NCBI GenBank assembly: GCA_022605955.1
Contig: JAKCOZ010000618.1
Location: 1-64,000, forward strand
From: Rallus limicola
Lineage: Eukaryota; Chordata; Aves; Gruiformes; Rallidae
Length of the DNA: 64,000 nt
Direction: 5' to 3'
Program-made: the position numbers and the translations under genes
The notes under the pieces: generated by a model
What the model saw: only the letters and a program-made list of their open reading frames with translations
What the model was told of the DNA's origin: nothing
Databases searched by the model: none
Part shown: positions 51,479 to 61,378 of the stretch, piece after piece
Layout: every line of letters begins with the position of its first letter
How positions within the stretch are numbered: the first letter of the stretch is position 1

Positions 51479-52270
51479 AGGACTGAAAGGCATAGCTTGT
51501 CTGAAACCTCCTAACAGGACACACAAGCAGACCCTGTCACTTTGGCTCTCAGCCTTTTCCTTTGCCTGGAAAGAAGGAACATACCTGCTACCTCCTACAG
51601 TGCTTTTCTCGGCCCTAGCAGACTGCAGTTCAAAACATGCTAAACGTCCAGCAATAACTCCCAAAGTAAAGAAGCTAGGACTGAAAGGCATAGCTTGTCT
51701 GAAACCTCCTAACAGGACACACAAGCAGACCCTGTCACTTTGGCTCTCAGCCTTTTCCTTTGCCTGGAAAGAGGGAACATGCCTGGAACCTCCTACGGTG
51801 CTTTTCTCGGCCCTAGCAGACTGCAGTTCAAAACATGCTAAACGTCCAGCAATAACTCCCAAAGTAAAGAAGCTAGGACTGAAAGGCATAGCTTGTATGA
51901 AACCTCCTAACAGGACACACAAGCAGACCCTGTCACTTTGGCTCTCAGCCTTTTCCTTTGCCTGGAAAGAGGGAACATGCCTGGAACCTCCTACGGTGCT
52001 TTTCTCGGCCCTAGCAGACTGCAGTTCAAAACATGCTAAACGTCCAGCAATAACTCCCAAAGTAAAGAAGCTAGGACTGAAAGGCATAGCTTGTCTGAAA
52101 CCTCCTAACAGGACACACAAGCAGACCCTGTCACTTTGGCTCTCAGCCTTTTCCTTTGCCTGGAAAGAGGGAACATGCCTGGAACCTCCTACGGTGCTTT
52201 TCTCGGCCCTAGCAGACTGCAGTTCAAAACATGCTAAACGTCCAGCAATAACTCCCAAAGTAAAGAAGTT
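51479..52270 (+). repeat. Four transitional monomers
   Basis: These units (L B, L CCT, L CCT with TTGTATGAAA near 51895, L CCT) lack the markers of the domain to the left. The last ends with AAGAAGTTAGG (52269-52270), the first appearance of a junction variant that becomes frequent to the right. TTGTATGAAA was last seen near 24769, so its return here suggests it is either an old polymorphism or was moved by exchange. Confidence 0.7.
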
Positions 52271-54250
52271 AGGACTGAAAGGCATAGCTTGTCTGAAACC
52301 TCCTAACAGGACACACAAGCAGACCCTGTCACTTTGGCTCTCAGCCTTTTCCTTTGCCTGGAAAGAAGGAACATACCTGCTACCTCCTACAGTGCTTTTC
52401 TCGGCCCTAGCAGACTGCAGTTCAAAACATGCTAAACGTCCAGCAATAACTCCCAAAGTAAAGAAGCTAGGACTGAAAGGCATAGATTGTCTGAAACCTC
52501 CAAACAGGACACACAAGCAGACCCTGTCACTTTGGCTCTCAGCCTTTTCCTTTGCCTGGAAAGAGGGAACATGCCTGGAACCTCCTACGGTGCTTTTCTC
52601 GGCCCTAGCAGACTGCAGTTCAAAACATGCTAAACATCCAGCAATAACTCCCAAAGTAAAGAAGCTAGGCATGAAAGGCATAGCTTGTCTGAAACCTCCT
52701 AACAGGACACACAAGCAGACCCTGTCACTTTGGCTCTCAGCCTTTTCCTTTGCCTGGAAAGAAGGAACATACCTGCTACCTCCTACAGTGCTTTTCTCGG
52801 CCCTAGCAGACTGCAGTTCAAAACATGCTAAATGTCCAGCAATAACTCCCAAAGTAAAGAAGCTAGGACTGAAAGTCATAGCTTGTCTGAAACCTCCTAA
52901 CAGGACACAAAAGCAGACCCTGTCACTTTGGCTCTCAGCCTTTTCCTTTGCCTGGAAAGAGGGAACATGCCTGGAACCTCCTACGGTGCTTTTCTCGGCC
53001 CTAGCAGACTGCAGTTCAAAACATGCTAAACGTCCAGCAATAACTCCCAAAGTAAAGAAGCTAGGACTGAAAGGCATAGCTTGTCTGAAACCTCCTAACA
53101 GGACACACAAGCAGACCCTGTCACTTTGGCTCTCAGCCTTTTCCTTTGCCTGGAAAGAGGGAACATGCCTGGAACCTCCTAGGGTGCTTTTCTCGGCCCT
53201 AGCAGACTGCAGTTCAAAACATGCTAAACGTCCAGCAATAACTCCCAAAGTAAAGAAGCTAGGCATGAAAGGCATAGCTTGTCTGAAACCTCCTAACAGG
53301 ACACACAAGCAGACCCTGTCACTTTGGCTCTCAGCCTTTTCCTTTGCCTGGAAAGAAGGAACATACCTGCTACCTCCTACAGTGCTTTTCTCGGCCCTAG
53401 CAGACTGCAGTTCAAAACATGCTAAACGTCCAGCAATAACTCCCAAAGTAAAGAAGCTAGGCATGAAAGGCATAGCTTGTCTGAAACCTCCTAACAGGAC
53501 ACACAAGCAGACCCTGTCACTTTGGCTCTCAGCCTTTTCCTTTGCCTGGAAAGAGGGAACATGCCTGGAACCTCCTACGGTGCTTTTCTCGGCCCTAGCA
53601 GACTGCAGTTCAAAACATGCTAAACGTCCAGCAATAACTCCCAAAGTAAAGAAGTTAGGCATGAAAGGCATAGCTTGTCTGAAACCTCCTAACAGGACAC
53701 ACAAGCAGACCCTGTCACTTTGGCTCTCAGCCTTTTCCTTTGCCTGGAAAGAGGGAACATGCCTGGAACCTCCTACAGTGCTTTTCTCGGCCCTAGCAGA
53801 CTGCAGTTCAAAACATGCTAAACGTCCAGCAATAACTCCCAAAGTAAAGAAGCTAGGCATGAAAGGCATAGCTTGTCTGAAACCTCCTAACAGGACACAC
53901 AAGCAGACCCTGTCACTTTGGCTCTCAGCCTTTTCCTTTGCCTGGAAAGAGGGAACATGCCTGGAACCTCCTACGGTGCTTTTCTCGGCCCTAGCAGACT
54001 GCAGTTCAAAACATGCTAAACGTCCAGCAATAACTCCCAAAGTAAAGAAGCTAGGACTGAAAGGCATAGCTTGTCTGAAACCTCCTAACAGGACACACAA
54101 GCAGACCCTGTCACTTTGGCTCTCAGCCTTTTCCTTTGCCTGGAAAGAAGGAACATACCTGCTACCTCCTACGGTGCTTTTCTCGGCCCTAGCAGACTGC
54201 AGTTCAAAACATGCTAAACGTCCAGCAATAACTCCCAAAGTAAAGAAGCT
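52271..54250 (+). repeat. 10-mer higher-order repeat, copy 1 of a near-identical pair
   Basis: Ten monomers carry an unusually rich set of private changes: CATAGATTGT near 52484 with CTCCAAACAGG, AAACATCC near 52632, AAATGTCC near 52830, GAAAGTCATA near 52873, GACACAAAAG near 52905, CCTAGGGTG near 53178 and AAGTTAGG near 53654. All but the last are repeated 1980 bp downstream. Its first monomer is an L-type class B unit. Confidence 0.9.
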
Positions 54251-56230
54251 AGGCATGAAAGGCATAGCTTGTCTGAAACCTCCTAACAGGACACACAAGC
54301 AGACCCTGTCACTTTGGCTCTCAGCCTTTTCCTTTGCCTGGAAAGAAGGAACATACCTGCTACCTCCTACAGTGCTTTTCTCGGCCCTAGCAGACTGCAG
54401 TTCAAAACATGCTAAACGTCCAGCAATAACTCCCAAAGTAAAGAAGCTAGGACTGAAAGGCATAGATTGTCTGAAACCTCCAAACAGGACACACAAGCAG
54501 ACCCTGTCACTTTGGCTCTCAGCCTTTTCCTTTGCCTGGAAAGAGGGAACATGCCTGGAACCTCCTACGGTGCTTTTCTCGGCCCTAGCAGACTGCAGTT
54601 CAAAACATGCTAAACATCCAGCAATAACTCCCAAAGTAAAGAAGCTAGGCATGAAAGGCATAGCTTGTCTGAAACCTCCTAACAGGACACACAAGCAGAC
54701 CCTGTCACTTTGGCTCTCAGCCTTTTCCTTTGCCTGGAAAGAAGGAACATACCTGCTACCTCCTACAGTGCTTTTCTCGGCCCTAGCAGACTGCAGTTCA
54801 AAACATGCTAAATGTCCAGCAATAACTCCCAAAGTAAAGAAGCTAGGACTGAAAGTCATAGCTTGTCTGAAACCTCCTAACAGGACACAAAAGCAGACCC
54901 TGTCACTTTGGCTCTCAGCCTTTTCCTTTGCCTGGAAAGAGGGAACATGCCTGGAACCTCCTACGGTGCTTTTCTCGGCCCTAGCAGACTGCAGTTCAAA
55001 ACATGCTAAACGTCCAGCAATAACTCCCAAAGTAAAGAAGCTAGGACTGAAAGGCATAGCTTGTCTGAAACCTCCTAACAGGACACACAAGCAGACCCTG
55101 TCACTTTGGCTCTCAGCCTTTTCCTTTGCCTGGAAAGAGGGAACATGCCTGGAACCTCCTAGGGTGCTTTTCTCGGCCCTAGCAGACTGCAGTTCAAAAC
55201 ATGCTAAACGTCCAGCAATAACTCCCAAAGTAAAGAAGCTAGGCATGAAAGGCATAGCTTGTCTGAAACCTCCTAACAGGACACACAAGCAGACCCTGTC
55301 ACTTTGGCTCTCAGCCTTTTCCTTTGCCTGGAAAGAAGGAACATACCTGCTACCTCCTACAGTGCTTTTCTCGGCCCTAGCAGACTGCAGTTCAAAACAT
55401 GCTAAACGTCCAGCAATAACTCCCAAAGTAAAGAAGCTAGGCATGAAAGGCATAGCTTGTCTGAAACCTCCTAACAGGACACACAAGCAGACCCTGTCAC
55501 TTTGGCTCTCAGCCTTTTCCTTTGCCTGGAAAGAGGGAACATGCCTGGAACCTCCTACGGTGCTTTTCTCGGCCCTAGCAGACTGCAGTTCAAAACATGC
55601 TAAACGTCCAGCAATAACTCCCAAAGTAAAGAAGCTAGGCATGAAAGGCATAGCTTGTCTGAAACCTCCTAACAGGACACACAAGCAGACCCTGTCACTT
55701 TGGCTCTCAGCCTTTTCCTTTGCCTGGAAAGAGGGAACATGCCTGGAACCTCCTACAGTGCTTTTCTCGGCCCTAGCAGACTGCAGTTCAAAACATGCTA
55801 AACGTCCAGCAATAACTCCCAAAGTAAAGAAGCTAGGCATGAAAGGCATAGCTTGTCTGAAACCTCCTAACAGGACACACAAGCAGACCCTGTCACTTTG
55901 GCTCTCAGCCTTTTCCTTTGCCTGGAAAGAGGGAACATGCCTGGAACCTCCTACGGTGCTTTTCTCGGCCCTAGCAGACTGCAGTTCAAAACATGCTAAA
56001 CGTCCAGCAATAACTCCCAAAGTAAAGAAGCTAGGACTGAAAGGCATAGCTTGTCTGAAACCTCCTAACAGGACACACAAGCAGACCCTGTCACTTTGGC
56101 TCTCAGCCTTTTCCTTTGCCTGGAAAGAAGGAACATACCTGCTACCTCCTACGGTGCTTTTCTCGGCCCTAGCAGACTGCAGTTCAAAACATGCTAAACG
56201 TCCAGCAATAACTCCCAAAGTAAAGAAGCT
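54251..56230 (+). repeat. 10-mer higher-order repeat, copy 2 of a near-identical pair
   Basis: Line-by-line comparison at an offset of 1980 bp shows that 52276-54346 and 54256-56326 agree except for one base by my reading: T at 53655 against C at 55635. The M/L junction differs just outside this interval (AC at 52274-52275, CA at 54254-54255), and the right end breaks where class B (GAAGG) meets class A (GAGGG) at 56327. The identity therefore extends about 90 bp beyond two exact 10-mer units. Confidence 0.9.
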
Positions 56231-59200
56231 AGGCATGAAAGGCATAGCTTGTCTGAAACCTCCTAACAGGACACACAAGCAGACCCTGTCACTTTGGCTC
56301 TCAGCCTTTTCCTTTGCCTGGAAAGAGGGAACATGCCTGGAAGCTCCTACGGTGCTTTTCTCGGCCCTAGCAGACTGCAGTTCAAAACATGCTAAACGTC
56401 CAGCAATAACTCCCAAAGTAAAGAAGCTAGGCATGAAAGGCATAGCTTGTCTGAAACCTCCTAACAGGACACACAAGCAGACCCTGTCACTTTGGCTCTC
56501 AGCCTTTTCCTTTGCCTGTAAAGAAGGAACATACCTGCTACCTCCTACAGTGCTTTTCTCGGCCCTAGCAGACTGCAGTTCAAAACATGCTAAACGTCCA
56601 GCAATAACTCCCAAAGTAAAGAAGCTAGGCATGAAAGGCATAGCTTGTCTGAAACCTCCTAACAGGACACACAAGCAGACCCTGTCACTTTGGCTCTCAG
56701 CCTTTTCCTTTGCCTGGAAAGAGGGAACATGCCTGGAACCTCCTACGGTGCTTTTCTCGGCCCTAGCAGACTGCAGTTCAAAACATGCTAAACGTCCAGC
56801 AATAACTCCCAAAGTAAAGAAGCTAGGACTGAAAGGCATAGCTTGTCTGAAACCTCCTAACAGGACACACAAGCAGACCCTGTCACATTGGCTCTCAGCC
56901 TTTTCCTTTGCCTGGAAAGAAGGAACATACCTGCTACCTCCTACAGTGCTTTTCTCGGCCCTAGCAGACTGCAGTTCAAAACATGCTAAACGTCCATCAA
57001 TAACTCCCAAAGTAAAGAAGCTAGGCATGAAAGGCATAGCTTGTCTGAAACCTCCTAACAGGACACACAAGCAGACCCTGTCACTTTGGCTCTCAGCCTT
57101 TTCCTTTGCCTGGAAAGAGGGAACATGCCTGGAACCTCCTACGGTGCTTTTCTCGGCCCTAGCAGACTGCAGTTCAAAACATGCTAAACGTCCAGCAATA
57201 ACTCCCAAAGTAAAGAAGCTAGGCATGAAAGGCATAGCTTGTCTGAAACCTCCTAACAGGACACACAAGCAGACCCTGTCACTTTGGCTCTCAGCCTTTT
57301 CCTTTGCCTGGAAAGAGGGAACATGCCTGGAACCTCCTACGGTGCTTTTCTCGGCCCTAGCAGACTGCAGTTCAAAACATGCTAAACGTCCAGCAATAAC
57401 TCCCAAAGTAAAGAAGCTAGGACTGAAAGGCATAGCTTGTCTGAAACCTCCTAACAGGACACACAAGCAGACCCTGTCACTTTGGCTCTCAGCCTTTTCC
57501 TTTGCCTGGAAAGAAGGAACATACCTGCTACCTCCTACAGTGCTTTTCTCGGCCCTAGCAGACTGCAGTTCAAAACATGCTAAACGTCCAGCAATAACTC
57601 CCAAAGTAAAGAAGCTAGGCATGAAAGGCATAGCTTGTCTGAAACCTCCTAACAGGACACACAAGCAGACCCTGTCACTTTGGCTCTCAGCCTTTTCCTT
57701 TGCCTGGAAAGAGGGAACATGCCTGGAAGCTCCTACGGTGCTTTTCTCGGCCCTAGCAGACTGCAGTTCAAAACATGCTAAACGTCCAGCAATAACTCCC
57801 AAAGTAAAGAAGCTAGGCATGAAAGGCATAGCTTGTCTGAAACCTCCTAACAGGACACACAAGCAGACCCTGTCACTTTGGCTCTCAGCCTTTTCCTTTG
57901 CCTGGAAAGAGGGAACATGCCTGGAACCTCCTACGGTGCTTTTCTCGGCCCTAGCAGACTGCAGTTCAAAACATGCTAAACGTCCAGCAATAACTCCCAA
58001 AGTAAAGAAGCTAGGACTGAAAGGCATAGCTTGTCTGAAACCTCCTAACAGGACACACAAGCAGACCCTGTCACTTTGGCTCTCAGCCTTTTCCTTTGCC
58101 TGGAAAGAGGGAACATGCCTGGAACCTCCTACGGTGCTTTTCTCGGCCCTAGCAGACTGCAGTTCAAAACATGCTAAACGTCCAGCAATAACTCCCAAAG
58201 TAAAGAAGCTAGGCATGAAAGGCATAGCTTGTCTGAAACCTCCTAACAGGACACACAAGCAGACCCTGTCACTTTGGCTCTCAGCCTTTTCCTTTGCCTG
58301 GAAAGAGGGAACATGCCTGGAACCTCCTACGGTGCTTTTCTCGGCCCTAGCAGACTGCAGTTCAAAACATGCTAAACGTCCAGCAATAACTCCCAAAGTA
58401 AAGAAGCTAGGACTGAAAGGCATAGCTTGTCTGAAACCTCCTAACAGGACACACAAGCAGACCCTGTCACTTTGGCTCTCAGCCTTTTCCTTTGCCTGGA
58501 AAGAGGGAACATGCCTGGAACCTCCTACGGTGCTTTTCTCGGCCCTAGCAGACTGCAGTTCAAAACATGCTAAACGTCCAGCAATAACTCCCAAAGTAAA
58601 GAAGCTAGGCATGAAAGGCATAGCTTGTCTGAAACCTCCTAACAGGACACACAAGCAGACCCTGTCACTTTGGCTCTCAGCCTTTTCCTTTGCCTGGAAA
58701 GAGGGAACATGCCTGGAACCTCCTACAGTGCTTTTCTCGGCCCTAGCAGACTGCAGTTCAAAACATGCTAAACGTCCAGCAATAACTCCCAAAGTAAAGA
58801 AGCTAGGCATGAAAGGCATAGCTTGTCTGAAACCTCCTAACAGGACACACAAGCAGACCCTGTCACTTTGGCTCTCAGCATTTTCCTTTGCCTGGAAAGA
58901 GGGAACATGCCTGGAACCTCCTACGGTGCTTTTCTCGGCCCTAGCAGACTGCAGTTCAAAACATGCTAAACGTCCAGCAATAACTCCCAAAGTAAAGAAG
59001 CTAGGACTGAAAGGCATAGCTTGTCTGAAACCTCCTAACAGGACACACAAGCAGACCCTGTCACTTTGGCTCTCAGCCTTTTCCTTTGCCTGGAAAGAAG
59101 GAACATACCTGCTACCTCCTACAGTGCTTTTCTCGGCAATAGCAGACTGCAGTTCAAAACATGCTAAACGTCCAGCAATAACTCCCAAAGTAAAGAAGCT

Positions 59201-61378
59201 AGGACTGAAAGGCATAGCTTGTCTGAAACCTCCTAACAGGACACACAAGCAGACCCTGTCACTTTGGCTCTCAGCCTTTTCCTTTGCCTGGAAAGAGGGA
59301 ACATGCCTGGAAGCTCCTACGGTGCTTTTCTCGGCCCTAGCAGACTGCAGTTCAAAACATGCTAAACGTCCAGCAATAACTCCCAAAGTAAAGAAGCTAG
59401 GACTGAAAGGCATAGCTTGTCTGAAACCTCCTAACAGGACACACAAGCAGACCCTGTCACTTTGGCTCTCAGCCTTTTCCTTTGCCTGGAAAGAAGGAAC
59501 ATACCTGCTACCTCCTACAGTGCTTTTCTCGGCCCTAGCAGACTGCAGTTCAAAACATGCTAAACGTCCAGCAATAACTCCCAAAGTAAAGAAGCTAGGA
59601 CTGAAAGGCATAGATTGTCTGAAACCTCCTAACAGGACACACAAGCAGACCCTGTCACTTTGGCTCTCAGCCTTTTCCTTTGCCTGGAAAGAGGGAACAT
59701 GCCTGGAACCTCCTACGGTGCTTTTCTCGGCCCTAGCAGACTGCAGTTCAAAACATGCTAAACGTCCAGCAATAACTCCCAAAGTAAAGAAGCTAGGACT
59801 GAAAGGCATAGCTTGTCTGAAACCTCCTAACAGGACACACAAGCAGACCCTGTCACTTTGGCTCTCAGCCTTTTCCTTTGCCTGGAAAGAAGGAACATAC
59901 CTGCTACCTCCTACGGTGCTTTTCTCGGCCCTAGCAGACTGCAGTTCAAAACATGCTAAACGTCCAGCAATAACTCCCAAAGTAAAGAAGCTAGGCATGA
60001 AAGGCATAGCTTGTCTGAAACCTCCTAACAGGACACACAAGCAGACCCTGTCACTTTGGCTCTCAGCCTTTTCCTTTGCCTGGAAAGAGGGAACATGCCT
60101 GGAAGCTCCTACGGTGCTTTTCTCGGCCCTAGCAGACTGCAGTTCAAAACATGCTAAACGTCCAGCAATAACTCCCAAAGTAAAGAAGCTAGGACTGAAA
60201 GGCATAGCTTGTCTGAAACCTCCTAACAGGACACACAAGCAGACCCTGTCACTTTGGCTCTCAGCCTTTTCCTTTGCCTGGAAAGAAGGAACATACCTGC
60301 TACCTCCTACAGTGCTTTTCTCGGCCCTAGCAGACTGCAGTTCAAAACATGCTAAACGTCCAGCAATAACTCCCAAAGTAAAGAAGCTAGGCATGAAAGG
60401 CATAGCTTGTCTGAAACCTCCTAACAGGACACACAAGCAGACCCTGTCACTTTGGCTCTCAGCCTTTTCCTTTGCCTGGAAAGAGGGAACATGCCTGGAA
60501 CCTCCTACAGTGCTTTTCTCGGCCCTAGCAGACTGCAGTTCAAAACATGCTAAACGTCCAGCAATAACTCCCAAAGTAAAGAAGCTAGGCATGAAAGGCA
60601 TAGCTTGTCTGAAACCTCCTAACAGGACACACAAGCAGACCCTGTCACTTTGGCTCTCAGCCTTTTCCTTTGCCTGGAAAGAGGGAACATGCCTGGAACC
60701 TCCTACGGTGCTTTTCTCGGCCCTAGCAGACTGCAGTTCAAAACATGCTAAACGTCCAGCAATAACTCCCAAAGTAAAGAAGCTAGGCATGAAAGGCATA
60801 GCTTGTCTGAAACCTCCTAACAGGACACACAAGCAGACCCTGTCACTTTGGCTCTCAGCCTTTTCCTTTGCCTGGAAAGAAGGAACATACCTGCTACCTC
60901 CTACAGTGCTTTTCTCGGCCCTAGCAGACTGCAGTTCAAAACATGCTAAACGTCCAGCAATAACTCCCAAAGTAAAGAAGCTAGGCATGAAAGGCATAGC
61001 TTGTCTGAAACCTCCTAACAGGACACACAAGCAGACCCTGTCACTTTGGCTCTCAGCCTTTTCCTTTGCCTGGAAAGAGGGAACATGCCTGGAAGCTCCT
61101 ACGGTGCTTTTCTCGGCCCTAGCAGACTGCAGTTCAAAACATGCTAAACGTCCAGCAATAACTCCCAAAGTAAAGAAGCTAGGACTGAAAGGCATAGCTT
61201 GTCTGAAACCTCCTAACAGGACACACAAGCAGACCCTGTCACTTTGGCTCTCAGCCTTTTCCTTTGCCTGGAAAGAGGGAACATGCCTGGAACCTCCTAC
61301 AGTGCTTTTCTCGGCCCTAGCAGACTGCAGTTCAAAACATGCTAAACGTCCAGCAATAACTCCCAAAGTAAAGAAGTT
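56231..61378 (+). repeat. Satellite stretch with hybrid monomers and no stable register
   Basis: Twenty-six monomers of mixed order. Hybrid units are common: class A CCT units with class B-like TACAGTG (for example near 58726, 60506 and 61298) and class B units that keep TACGGTG (near 59914). Private changes include GCCTGTAAAG near 56516, TCACATTGG near 56883, CCATCAATA near 56995, CAGCATTTTCC near 58877 and GGCAATAGC near 59136. CATAGATTGT appears once more near 59613, outside the 10-mer pair that shares it. Confidence 0.78.
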
